From Gallispira sp964526435 (GTDB lineage Bacteria > Bacillota > Clostridia > Lachnospirales > CAG-274), in contig CAZGIC010000040.1 of assembly GCA_964526435.1 (NCBI GenBank), positions 1-18,032 of the forward strand: 18,032 nucleotides of DNA, in the 5' to 3' direction. The position numbers and the translations under genes were made by a program. The first letter of the stretch is position 1. Each line of letters starts with the position of its first letter. The notes below the pieces were generated by a model that saw only the letters and a list, made by a program, of their open reading frames with translations, ran no database searches and had not been told where the DNA came from. Below, one piece after another: positions 6,678 to 14,223 of the stretch.

Positions 6678-7475
6678 ATGAGTATTAATTTTTCATTAAA
6701 GGGTAAAATTGCATTTGTTACAGGTGCATCCTATGGTATTGGTTTTGCTATTGCATCAGGTATGGCTGAAGCAGGTGCTACTATTGTGTTTAACGACATT
6801 AATCAGGAATTAGTTGATAAGGGTCTTGCTTCTTACAAGGAAGCCGGTATTGATGCTCATGGTTATGTTTGTGATGTTACTAATGAAGAAGCTGTAAACA
6901 ACCTTGTTGCAACTATTGAAAAGGAAGTTGGCACTATTGACATTCTTGTAAACAATGCCGGTATCATTAAGAGAATACCTATGTGTGAAATGACAGCTGC
7001 TGAATTCCGTCAGGTTATTGACGTTGACTTAAACGGACCTTTTATTGTATCTAAGGCAGTTATCCCTTCAATGATCAAGCAGGGTCATGGTAAGATTATT
7101 AACATCTGCTCAATGATGTCTGAATTAGGCAGAGAAACTGTTTCTGCATATGCTGCTGCTAAGGGTGGTCTTAAGATGCTTACAAGAAACATTTGTTCTG
7201 AATATGGTGAATACAATATCCAGTGTAACGGTATCGGACCTGGTTACATTGAAACACCTCAGACTGCTCCTTTAAGAGAAATCCAGCCTGATGGTTCAAA
7301 GCACCCATTTGACCAGTTCATTATTTCAAAGACTCCTGCTGCAAGATGGTTAAAGCCTGAAGAATTAGCAGGTCCTGCTGTATTCCTTGCTTCTGAAGCA
7401 TCTGATGCAGTTAATGGTCATATCCTTTATGTAGATGGCGGTATCCTTGCTTATCTCGGCAAGCAGCCTAAGTAA
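6678..7475 (+). CDS. Gluconate 5-dehydrogenase-like short-chain dehydrogenase
   Basis: The 265-residue SDR has the cofactor motif TGASYGIG (residues 15-22), NNAG at 92-95, and catalytic Ser145, Tyr158 and Lys162 (SAYAAAK). The segments NNAGIIKRIPM, NICSMMSELGRETVSAYAAAKGG and IETPQTAPLRE match the gluconate 5-dehydrogenase (Ga5DH/IdnO) branch. That enzyme interconverts D-gluconate and 5-keto-D-gluconate with NAD(P)H; a related sugar acid such as 2-deoxy-gluconate or a ketouronate is possible. GGAGG at 6666-6670 sets the start. The gene stands alone, with a consensus promoter and its own terminator. Its codons are strongly biased (GGT, GCT, AAG, AAC, CAG), unlike its neighbours, which indicates very high expression. 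Its last 34 coding bases recur after the assembly gap. Confidence 0.9.
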   Translation: MSINFSLKGKIAFVTGASYGIGFAIASGMAEAGATIVFNDINQELVDKGLASYKEAGIDAHGYVCDVTNEEAVNNLVATIEKEVGTIDILVNNAGIIKRIPMCEMTAAEFRQVIDVDLNGPFIVSKAVIPSMIKQGHGKIINICSMMSELGRETVSAYAAAKGGLKMLTRNICSEYGEYNIQCNGIGPGYIETPQTAPLREIQPDGSKHPFDQFIISKTPAARWLKPEELAGPAVFLASEASDAVNGHILYVDGGILAYLGKQPK

Positions 7476-7496
7476 TAATACATAATAAATATAAAT
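7442..7496 (+). repeat. First copy of a 55-bp exact duplication flanking the assembly gap
   Basis: The 55 bases that end the left contig cover the last codons of the dehydrogenase gene and 21 bases after its stop. They are repeated without change as the first 55 bases of the right contig. This looks like a contig-end overlap rather than biology. Confidence 0.9.
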
Positions 7497-7596
7497 NNNN
7501 NNNNNNNNNNNNNNNNNNNNNNNNNNNNNNNNNNNNNNNNNNNNNNNNNNNNNNNNNNNNNNNNNNNNNNNNNNNNNNNNNNNNNNNNNNNNNNNN
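7497..7596. other. Assembly gap of 100 N
   Basis: Exactly 100 N bases, the conventional placeholder for a gap of unknown size. Since the contig ends overlap by 55 identical bases, the true gap is probably nil (a join with 55-bp overlap), unless a repeat lies here. Confidence 0.98.
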
Positions 7597-7651
7597 TATC
7601 CTTGCTTATCTCGGCAAGCAGCCTAAGTAATAATACATAATAAATATAAAT
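7597..7651 (+). repeat. Second copy of the 55-bp duplication, containing a duplicated 3' end of the dehydrogenase gene
   Basis: Identical to 7442-7496. It encodes the terminal ILAYLGKQPK and stop of the dehydrogenase without any upstream gene, so it should not be annotated as a separate gene fragment. Apart from this copy, the stretch from the dehydrogenase stop to the cls terminator holds no gene. Confidence 0.9.
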
Positions 7652-7738
7652 TCAGAGAGATTGATTTTTATAATCTACACTCGCTAATTTATTATATGTT
7701 AGTTATGTAGCCATTTGGCTGTATTTCAACATATATTT

Positions 7739-7771
7739 AATAGGAGGTCTGTTAAGCAGACCTCCTATTTT
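7739..7771. terminator. Strong terminator between the dehydrogenase gene and cls
   Basis: A 13-bp perfect stem, AATAGGAGGTCTG (7739-7751) with CAGACCTCCTATT (7757-7769), has a 5-base loop and is followed by TTTTAATATTTAT on the plus strand. It can serve both the dehydrogenase gene (+) and, in reverse, cls (-). Confidence 0.88.
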
Positions 7772-7807
7772 AATATTTATATAATATATATAACATATTT
7801 GTCATAC

Positions 7808-9280
7808 TCAAAGCAGAGGGGAAATAAGTCTTGCAAAAGATTCCTGAACCTTTCTGCCAAGCCCTCTTTTATTATATTCTTCAAGAGTTACTTCTTTTGA
7901 ATCTTTAATATCCTGTATAAACTGTCTGTCAAATTCTGATGTTGTCTTTTCATCATATATAAAGGCGTTAACTTCAAAGTTAAGTTTAAAACTCCTTATA
8001 TCCATATTTGCAGTACCAACTGACGTAACAATTCCGTCCATAGTCATTACTTTTGAATGTATAAATCCCTTTGTATATTCATAACATCGTACCCCTGCTT
8101 CAAGGAGTTCTCCCATATAGTTTAAACTGCAGGAATGTACAAACAGATGATCAGGTTTTGCAGGAATTATTATTCTAACATCAACTCCTGACAATGCAGC
8201 TGATTTAAGTGCTTCAAGCAAACCATCATCAAGTGCCAGATAGGGTGACTCTATATATATGTTCTTATCAGCTTCTGTCACAAGTCTGAAATATCCATAA
8301 TATATACTGTCCCATCTTGTATCCGGACCGCTTGAAACTATCTGCATATTTATATTCCCTTTTTCTTCTTCAATTTTAGGAAAATGTTTTTCTTCAAGAG
8401 CAATTTTATCTCCATTTGTAAAGTTCCAGTCCATAATAAATCTTAGCTGTAAATCATATACAGCACTTCCTTCAACTCTTATGTGACTATCTCTCCAAAA
8501 TCCGAAACGTCTTTTTTCACTTACATACTCATCTCCGATATTGAGTCCTCCTACATAACCTATTACACCATCTATTATAGCTATTTTTCTATGATTTCTG
8601 TAATTTATTCTTATTCCCTTTGGCGGAAGAAATACCCTAGCCTCTCCGCCTGCATTGTTAAGTTTTTTCCTGAAGCCCGGTTTATTTTGGATATTTCCTA
8701 TTCCGTCATAGAGCACTTTGACCTCCACTCCTGATTTAGCCTTTTCAGCAAGAAGATCCATTATAATATTTCCAAGCTTATCATCATGCATAAGGTAATA
8801 TTCCATATATACATATTTTTCAGCTTTTTTTATATCTTCAATCAGGGCATGAAATTTTGAAATTCCTTCATGATAAACAGTTATTTTGTTATTTCTTCTA
8901 TAGATACTACTGCTGCTGTTATAATTCATAACAACAAAATTGTTCAAATGCCAGGTATGTTCCATAGGCATTATTGTTTTGCTCCTATCCCCTGAAAAAC
9001 TCCTTTTTGCAATTTCAGGAAATTTATTTGAAAATTCTTTAAGTATTAGCCTATCCTCACTGTTCTTTTTTTCAAACCATTTATGTTTTCTTCCCTCAAA
9101 TCCAAATATAAGATAAATTATGAAACCAAAACAAGGAATAAATCCAAGAACCATTAACCATGCCCATATTACTCCTGGATTTTTCTTTTCAAAGAATACA
9201 ACAAAGACGGCAAATATAATATTAACAGCAAATAAAATAGCAAAAAACACATACCAAAATTCGCCTATTAACTCATACAT
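7808..9280 (-). CDS. cls: Cardiolipin synthase
   Basis: The 490-residue protein belongs to the phospholipase D superfamily and condenses two phosphatidylglycerols to cardiolipin plus glycerol at the membrane. Two N-terminal membrane segments (about residues 8-30 and 36-60) precede two HKD catalytic motifs. The first is His230-x-Lys232 with Asp237 (HRKIAIIDG), followed by GGLNIGDEY. The second is His408-x-Lys410 with Asp415 (HSKVMTMDG), followed by GTANMDIRSF. Length and layout match bacterial ClsA-type enzymes of Firmicutes. The start is supported by AAGGGAG about 9 bases upstream. The gene is monocistronic, convergent with the dehydrogenase and divergent from the HIT gene. No strong -35 box is visible upstream, though TATAAT occurs in the spacer. 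Confidence 0.95.
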   Translation of the reverse strand: MYELIGEFWYVFFAILFAVNIIFAVFVVFFEKKNPGVIWAWLMVLGFIPCFGFIIYLIFGFEGRKHKWFEKKNSEDRLILKEFSNKFPEIAKRSFSGDRSKTIMPMEHTWHLNNFVVMNYNSSSSIYRRNNKITVYHEGISKFHALIEDIKKAEKYVYMEYYLMHDDKLGNIIMDLLAEKAKSGVEVKVLYDGIGNIQNKPGFRKKLNNAGGEARVFLPPKGIRINYRNHRKIAIIDGVIGYVGGLNIGDEYVSEKRRFGFWRDSHIRVEGSAVYDLQLRFIMDWNFTNGDKIALEEKHFPKIEEEKGNINMQIVSSGPDTRWDSIYYGYFRLVTEADKNIYIESPYLALDDGLLEALKSAALSGVDVRIIIPAKPDHLFVHSCSLNYMGELLEAGVRCYEYTKGFIHSKVMTMDGIVTSVGTANMDIRSFKLNFEVNAFIYDEKTTSEFDRQFIQDIKDSKEVTLEEYNKRGLGRKVQESFARLISPLL

Positions 9281-9364
9281 CCTACATAACTCCCTTCATT
9301 CATATGTCAAAAACAATTATAACATATTTTTTGACATATTACTATTAGTTTTAACACATAAATA

Positions 9365-9393
9365 TTGACAATGCTCAATCAAAGAATTATAAT
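9365..9393 (+). promoter_or_regulatory. Consensus sigma-A promoter of the HIT-acpS-nnr region
   Basis: Perfect TTGACA (9365-9370), 17 bp, perfect TATAAT (9388-9393). The start of transcription near 9400 gives a leader of about 90 bases. The leader contains an imperfect hairpin at 9418-9450 (arms around AAAGAAACAT and ATGTTCTTT, two bulges) followed by a short T run, which could be a weak attenuator. Confidence 0.82.
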
Positions 9394-9491
9394 AAACTTA
9401 TAGAATATATTCGGATTAAAGAAACATAGGTGTTATAAACCATGTTCTTTTGTCCGTCATATTAATTTAATTATTTATCGGAGGTATAATT

Positions 9492-9914
9492 ATGGATAAA
9501 AAAGATTGTTTATATTGCGATAATAAAGAAAAGCTTGATTCTCTTATGATTTATATTGCTGATCTCAAAGTTTGCAAGTTATATCTTTTTAAAGAACAAA
9601 CTTATTACGGCAGATGTGTTATAGCTTACAAAGATCACAACGTTGACTTTACAGAACTTAATGCAGAAGAGTCTGCTGCATTTATAAGTGATATGCAGAC
9701 AGTAGGTAAGGCGATTATGAAGAGTGTTAATCCTGCAAAAGTTAATTACGGTATGTACAGTGACACTCTCCCTCACCTTCACGTTCACATAGTTCCTAAA
9801 CAGAAGGACGGCTATGGCTTCGGCGGTACTTTTGAAATGAATGTTAATCCTCCAAAATATCTTACAGAGGATGAATACACTGAAATCATAAATAAAATTA
9901 AGAGTAATCTTTAA
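9492..9914 (+). CDS. HIT-family nucleotide hydrolase/transferase
   Basis: The 140-residue protein carries the histidine triad His95-x-His97-x-His99 in PHLHVHIVPK, the catalytic motif of HIT enzymes that hydrolyse nucleoside phosphoramidates, dinucleoside polyphosphates or similar substrates. The N-terminal CLYC (Cys6, Cys9) resembles half of a zinc site, but a second Cys/His pair is not evident. The segment GRCVIAYKDHNVDFTELNAEE fits the HIT core before the triad. The size is normal. GGAGG lies 8 bases before the ATG, and a consensus promoter drives the gene. A palindromic terminator separates it from acpS, so it may be monocistronic. The physiological substrate is unknown. Confidence 0.93.
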   Translation: MDKKDCLYCDNKEKLDSLMIYIADLKVCKLYLFKEQTYYGRCVIAYKDHNVDFTELNAEESAAFISDMQTVGKAIMKSVNPAKVNYGMYSDTLPHLHVHIVPKQKDGYGFGGTFEMNVNPPKYLTEDEYTEIINKIKSNL

Positions 9915-9930
9915 TATCTGTAATATTATT

Positions 9931-9958
9931 TAAATGCCCCGATATATCGGGGCATTTA
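9931..9958. terminator. Perfect 28-bp palindrome after the HIT gene (terminator)
   Basis: The arms TAAATGCCCCGATA and its exact complement TATCGGGGCATTTA form a perfect 28-bp palindrome. It ends 17 bases after the HIT stop, with only a short T run on either side. It is most likely a terminator or read-through control point before acpS. Confidence 0.75.
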
Positions 9959-10013
9959 CCTATAGAAATTAAAAATCTTAAAATTAGTATACTCAATATA
10001 AAGGGGGAATTTT

Positions 10014-10379
10014 ATGGTAAAAGGCATAGGTACAGACATTATAGAAATAGAGCGAATCAAAAATTCTATTGAGAAAAAAAACTTTTTAGACAAAATATTT
10101 ACAAAAGCTGAACAAAAACTATACCATGGTATGAATCCACAAACTCTTGCCGGTAATTTTGCGGCAAAAGAAGCTGTTGCAAAAGCACTTGGCACAGGTT
10201 TTGCCGGCTGTTCCCCTTTGGAAATAGAAATCCTTCGATATGAAAACGGCAGTCCCTATGTCAATCTTTATGGAAATGCAAAGGAAATTTTGAACAATAT
10301 GGGAGGCAGTGTTTGTATATCCATTTCCCACAGCAAAGAAAATGCAGTTGCATTTGCAGTTATAGATGATCAGAGGTGA
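10014..10379 (+). CDS. acpS: Holo-[acyl-carrier-protein] synthase
   Basis: The 121-residue protein is a full-length AcpS. It moves 4'-phosphopantetheine from CoA to apo-ACP so that fatty acid synthesis can proceed. It shows the N-terminal GIGTDIIEIERI with metal-binding Asp8 and the central FAAKEAVAKALGTGF with Glu53, the second metal ligand. The C-terminal SISHSKENAVAFAV closes the family pattern. The ribosome binding site AAGGGGG lies 7 bases before the ATG. Its TGA stop (10377-10379) is part of the ribosome binding site of the next gene, whose ATG follows after 4 bases, so translation is coupled. Adjacency of acpS to the NAD(P)HX repair gene is common in Firmicutes. Confidence 0.96.
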   Translation: MVKGIGTDIIEIERIKNSIEKKNFLDKIFTKAEQKLYHGMNPQTLAGNFAAKEAVAKALGTGFAGCSPLEIEILRYENGSPYVNLYGNAKEILNNMGGSVCISISHSKENAVAFAVIDDQR

Positions 10380-10383
10380 TTTT

Positions 10384-11820
10384 ATGTATATATTAAGCAA
10401 TATTGAAATGAAAGAAACCGAAAGAATAGCAATTGAAGAAAAAGGTATACCATCACTTATATTAATGGAAAATGCAGCAAGAGGAGCTGCTGAAGTTATA
10501 CTTGAACATAAGCCTGAAAATGTAATTATTTTTGCAGGAAAAGGCAATAACGGCGGTGACGGACTTGCACTGGCAAGAATTTTGATTACAAATAATGTCA
10601 ATACCCGTATTCTGTTTGTCGGCGAAAAGGAAAAAGCAACTCCTGATTGTAAAACAAATTTAGAAATACTTGAAAATTATAACGCAGATATAATTTATTC
10701 TGCTGATAATATTGACATAACAAAATATGATATTGTTGTCGATGCTCTTATAGGCACAGGACTTTCAAAGAAACTTAATGATAAATATTCCGAGCTTGTC
10801 AGCATTATAAATAAAGGCAGATTTATAGTTTCAATAGACTGTCCCACAGGCGTAAATTCTGATACGGGAGAAGACTATGGAATTGCAGTAAATGCAGACA
10901 TAACAGTTACTTTTCACCTTCCTAAAATAGGTTTACTTTTATATCCGGCCTATAATCATATAGGCAGACTTATAGTAAAAAATATAGGAGCTCCTTACAC
11001 AGAAAAATACAATACCTTTGTCCTTGACAAACCGGCAGAACTTCTCCCAAAGCGAAAAGCTGATTCAAACAAGGGAACCTATGGAAAAGCTCTTTTTATA
11101 TCCGGCTGTGATACAATGGCAGGAGCTGCTGTTATAAACGGAACATCAGCATATATGGCAGGATGCGGTCTTGTAAATATATGTTCATGCCCTCACGTTA
11201 TAAGTATTATACACAACACCCTTCCTGAAGCAGTAACAACTTACAGAGAAAATCTTAACTTGGATTATGGAAACGTTATATCCATAGGTTCAGGACTTGC
11301 AGTAAATAATGATAGCAAAAGCCTTGTGGAATATACTTTAAAAAACTCCAATGTTCCGGTCGTGGCAGATGCAGATGCACTTAATATAATTGCTATAAAA
11401 CCACATTTAAAACAGTATACTTCTGTAATAACTCCCCATATAAAGGAAATGTCCAGATTAACAGGACTTGCCGCAGAATATATAAAAGAAAACATTGTAT
11501 CAGTAGCCAGAGATTATGCCATAGACTATAATACAGTTGTGGTTTTAAAAGACTCTCACAGCATAATAGCTTCCCCTGAGGGTAAAATATGTATTAATAC
11601 AACAGGCACTTCTGCTATGAGCAAAGGCGGCAGCGGTGATTCTCTCACAGGTGTAATTACGGGACTTATCGCACAGGGACTTGATCCTTTTACTGCTTCA
11701 TGTCTGGGAGCATATATAAACGGAAAAGCAGGTGAAATTGCTGAGAAAGAAAAAAGTCCTTACAGTGTGCTGGCACTTGATATATCAAGAGCAATACCAC
11801 AGGCAATAAGAGAACTGTAA
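10384..11820 (+). CDS. nnr: Bifunctional NAD(P)H-hydrate epimerase / ADP-dependent NAD(P)H-hydrate dehydratase
   Basis: This fused metabolite-repair enzyme restores damaged NAD(P)HX: the N-terminal domain epimerises the R and S hydrates and the C-terminal domain dehydrates the S form using ADP. I chose ATG 10384 (478 residues) because AGAGGTGA sits just before it. The in-frame ATG at 10366 lies inside acpS without a ribosome binding site. The YjeF_N-like domain (about residues 1-205) has FAGKGNNGGDGLALAR at about 50-65 and SIDCPTGVNSDTG. The ribokinase-like C domain (about 210-478) has KGTYGKALFISG, the DADALN motif, TPHIKEMSRLTG, and KGGSGDSLTGVITGLIAQG with the catalytic Asp. Both active-site regions look intact. 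Confidence 0.95.
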   Translation: MYILSNIEMKETERIAIEEKGIPSLILMENAARGAAEVILEHKPENVIIFAGKGNNGGDGLALARILITNNVNTRILFVGEKEKATPDCKTNLEILENYNADIIYSADNIDITKYDIVVDALIGTGLSKKLNDKYSELVSIINKGRFIVSIDCPTGVNSDTGEDYGIAVNADITVTFHLPKIGLLLYPAYNHIGRLIVKNIGAPYTEKYNTFVLDKPAELLPKRKADSNKGTYGKALFISGCDTMAGAAVINGTSAYMAGCGLVNICSCPHVISIIHNTLPEAVTTYRENLNLDYGNVISIGSGLAVNNDSKSLVEYTLKNSNVPVVADADALNIIAIKPHLKQYTSVITPHIKEMSRLTGLAAEYIKENIVSVARDYAIDYNTVVVLKDSHSIIASPEGKICINTTGTSAMSKGGSGDSLTGVITGLIAQGLDPFTASCLGAYINGKAGEIAEKEKSPYSVLALDISRAIPQAIREL

Positions 11821-11840
11821 TTAAATTTCTGTTTAAAAAC

Positions 11841-11878
11841 AAAGGGCGTGGATTAATATCAAAATCCACAGCCCTTTT
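11841..11878. terminator. Bidirectional terminator between nnr and the antiporter gene
   Basis: A stem is built from AAAGGGC (11841-11847) with GCCCTTT (11871-11877) and TGGATT with AATCCA inside. TTTTATTTTTA follows on the plus strand and a TTTGTTTTTAAAC tract on the minus strand. It resembles the hairpin at 4375-4402 in sharing GGGCGTKG and CCACAGCCC arms. Confidence 0.88.
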
Positions 11879-11882
11879 ATTT

Positions 11883-13094
11883 TTACTGCACGCTTACTTT
11901 TCCTTTATCTGTTAGTATAAATTTTAGCATTATTGGTGTAATCAATGTGGTTACTATAACCATTAATACAATTGCCGGAAACATATTTGAATCTACAAGT
12001 CCGCTTTCTGCTCCCTTTTGTGCAACTATAAGAGCTACCTCACCTCTTGAAACCATACCTATACCAATAGACAAAGCTTCTTTGTTATTAAATTTACAAA
12101 GTTTAGCACCTATACCACAGCCAATAATTTTTGAAAGTATGGCAACTATAAGCAGTACAAATGCAAATAAAATTATCCCAGGATTTCCCGCCAGCTCCGT
12201 AAGATTTGTTTTAAGACCTATGCTTGCAAAAAACATTGGCGAAAAAAACAAATAACCAAGTATATCAAATTTATGATCTATATAATCCTTAGAGCCGAAT
12301 GTACATAATATAACACCTGCAAAATACGCTCCTGTAATATCTGCAACACCAAATAAATATTCAGAGCAGAAACTCATAATAAAACAAAACGCAAGAACAT
12401 ATATTGATATTCTTCTTCTCATTTTTATACCATGCAGAAATTTTCTTACAGTAAATATAACTGCTGCAACTAAAATCACAAATATAAAGAAAAGAAGAAT
12501 TTTAATCAGCACAATAGATAATGATGTATCTGAATCTCCGCCAACACTTGTAATAGCAGTAAGAACAACAATACCCATAATATCATCTATAACAGCAGCA
12601 CCAAGAATTGTAGTACCCATTCTTCCTGATAATTTTCCAAGTTCTCTTAATGTTTCAACTGTTATACTTACAGATGTGGCAGTAAGTGTTACACCTACAA
12701 ATACTGCCTTAAGAACATTTACAGTCATTTCACCTTCGGGATTCATTATGTAATATGTTAAAAAACCGCCTGCTAAAGGAACTATAACTCCGATCAATGC
12801 AACTATAAATGAAGCAACTCCATTTTCCTTAAGTTCGTTCAGGTCAGTTTCAAGACCAGATAAAAACATAAGTATAATTACACCGATTTCAGCAAGCTTC
12901 GTTAAAAAATCCGTTTCCTCTACAACTCCGAAACAAGACGGTCCCAGTATAATACCTGCAAGCAGTGCACCTACAACAGCAGGCATATGAACTTTTCTCG
13001 AGGCAAGTCCAAGAAATTTTGTTGAAAGAAGTATTATAGCCAAAGTCGCTAAATATCCGTAATCGCCCCCAAAAATCTCTTTTATAAATGACAT
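11883..13094 (-). CDS. CPA2-family cation:proton antiporter (NapA/Kef type, membrane domain only)
   Basis: The 403-residue integral membrane protein exchanges a monovalent cation, most likely Na+, for protons. About 12-13 hydrophobic segments are visible. The N-terminal PAVVGALLAGIILGP and IGVIILMFLSGLETDL are characteristic of the Na+/H+ exchanger (CPA2) domain. The TLTATSVSITVETLRELGKL segment is the unwound-helix region. AAVIDDIMGIVVL contains the Asp170-Asp171 pair that marks electrogenic Na+/H+ antiporters such as NapA. It ends soon after the last helix and has no C-terminal TrkA-N/KTN domain, so it is not a full KefB/C. A GGGAGG site precedes the ATG, and a promoter lies at 13165-13193. 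Confidence 0.9.
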   Translation of the reverse strand: MSFIKEIFGGDYGYLATLAIILLSTKFLGLASRKVHMPAVVGALLAGIILGPSCFGVVEETDFLTKLAEIGVIILMFLSGLETDLNELKENGVASFIVALIGVIVPLAGGFLTYYIMNPEGEMTVNVLKAVFVGVTLTATSVSITVETLRELGKLSGRMGTTILGAAVIDDIMGIVVLTAITSVGGDSDTSLSIVLIKILLFFIFVILVAAVIFTVRKFLHGIKMRRRISIYVLAFCFIMSFCSEYLFGVADITGAYFAGVILCTFGSKDYIDHKFDILGYLFFSPMFFASIGLKTNLTELAGNPGIILFAFVLLIVAILSKIIGCGIGAKLCKFNNKEALSIGIGMVSRGEVALIVAQKGAESGLVDSNMFPAIVLMVIVTTLITPIMLKFILTDKGKVSVQ

Positions 13095-13164
13095 AACATC
13101 CCTCCCTTAGGAAAAAATAATAAAAAATAATCAAAATAAATATAATTTTCAGTGATTATTTTTC

Positions 13165-13193
13165 ATTTTAAACCTCTTTATGTGTTATGTCAA
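13165..13193 (-). promoter_or_regulatory. Sigma-A promoter of the antiporter gene
   Basis: The minus strand has a perfect TTGACA (13188-13193), 17 bp, then TAAAAT (13165-13170). This gives a leader of about 60 bases and shows that the antiporter gene need not depend on read-through from the ParB-like gene. Confidence 0.75.
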
Positions 13194-13255
13194 GTTAAAT
13201 TTTACTAAAAATAATTTTTATATATTGTTTCATTTATATATTAATTATTAGTCTG

Positions 13256-14062
13256 TTATACATCTATATTTATACATATCTTATATTTATCTTCAATTTT
13301 CTCAATTTCATAATTACTTTTCATACCCGATTCATTCATAAGATTTACTGCCTGCTTTAAAGTATTTGTAAAAAGTCTTAAATCCGTAAATTTCTTTTTA
13401 ATAAGTCTATGATTTTCTTCTGCCTTACCAATACATTTTTCCTTAATTGCTCCATTTACAAGAATTTCTGTTTTTTCAGTATTCAATTTATATTCCCTCA
13501 CTTTGTCTATAATTTGTTTCTGTATTTCACTGTCATTTGTTCTTAACAGTATTTCAGCTTGTTCTTTTGATATATTTTCTTTAATCAGTAAATTTTTTAC
13601 ATCTTTGCCGAATTTATTAAATTCATTATAGTTTGCTATTTCATTTAAAGATAATGATAATATCTGTACTATTTCCTCCAGACTATAGCCAAACCCCTTA
13701 TACAGAATATTTACAGCATCAGCCATTTCCATATAATGCAGATTTTTTCTATGTATATTTTCAGCAATTGTAAGAGCTGCAGCCTCTCTGTCGCCAATTT
13801 CAGTCACTATCGCAGGTATACTGTCAATTCCTGCAATTTTGCATGCCATTAATCTTCTCTCGCCAAATATAAGCTCATATATTTTTCTATTAATAAGTCT
13901 TACACCTATAGGCTGTAAAATTCCGTACATTTTAACTGATTTCGCCAATTCATCAATATTTCCTCTGTCAAGCCCTGACCTTGTCTGATAAGGATTTGGC
14001 AGTATTTTATTTACAGGAAGATAAACAAGTCTGTTATTATATTTATAATCATGATCATTCAT
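13256..14062 (-). CDS. ParB/Noc-like CTPase with divergent helix-turn-helix
   Basis: The 268-residue protein has the ParB order. The N-terminal CTP-binding domain (about 12-105) has LPVNKILPNPYQTR, the ELIFGERRLMACKIAG box and AENIHRKNLHYMEMADA; a helix-turn-helix region follows (about 115-170), then a C-terminal dimerisation-like segment. In the family these proteins load CTP, clamp on parS DNA and slide, serving chromosome segregation or, as Noc, nucleoid occlusion. Here the expected recognition-helix pattern (a Ser/Gln-rich turn followed by N-x-LRLL) reads LSLSLNEIANYNEFNKF, so parS binding may be altered. No parA/soj gene and no parS-like palindrome are seen. AGGAGG lies 8 bases before the ATG. 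Without a ParA partner, its role in segregation is uncertain. Confidence 0.85.
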   Translation of the reverse strand: MNDHDYKYNNRLVYLPVNKILPNPYQTRSGLDRGNIDELAKSVKMYGILQPIGVRLINRKIYELIFGERRLMACKIAGIDSIPAIVTEIGDREAAALTIAENIHRKNLHYMEMADAVNILYKGFGYSLEEIVQILSLSLNEIANYNEFNKFGKDVKNLLIKENISKEQAEILLRTNDSEIQKQIIDKVREYKLNTEKTEILVNGAIKEKCIGKAEENHRLIKKKFTDLRLFTNTLKQAVNLMNESGMKSNYEIEKIEDKYKICINIDV

Positions 14063-14091
14063 TTAATCGCCTCCTAAAATTTATATAATAC

Positions 14092-14100
14092 ATTATACCA
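14092..14100 (-). promoter_or_regulatory. Candidate extended -10 promoter of the ParB-like gene
   Basis: The minus strand carries TGGTATAAT, an extended -10 element with perfect TATAAT (14092-14097). It lies 30 bases before the start codon; the -35 region is poor. Confidence 0.45.
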
Positions 14101-14164
14101 TAATTACCAAATATTACCAGTGTTTTATTCCGTGATATTTCCGCTTTATTCGACAAAATAAACA

Positions 14165-14193
14165 TTCACAAAATCATTTATTAAACATATAAT
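14165..14193 (+). promoter_or_regulatory. Sigma-A promoter of the ferritin-like gene
   Basis: TTCACA (14165-14170), 17 bp, perfect TATAAT (14188-14193). The start of transcription near 14200 lies beyond the in-frame ATG at 14194 and supports the downstream start at 14224. Confidence 0.7.
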
Positions 14194-14223
14194 ATGATAC
14201 CGGGTTCAAAAGGAGATAAATTT

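Noticed and set aside
10119..10601. 160-codon antisense frame across acpS and nnr
   Set aside because: Both genes on the plus strand have strong family signatures; the antisense product resembles no protein.
13095..14223. parS or Noc binding site near the ParB-like gene
   Set aside because: No palindrome close to TGTTTCACGTGAAACA or ATTTCCCGGGAAAT occurs here; the nearest partial match (around 1679-1690) is too weak and distant.
14194..14223. Longer start of the ferritin-like gene at 14194
   Set aside because: That ATG directly adjoins the -10 box and would precede the transcription start; the ATG at 14224 has AAGGAGA upstream.
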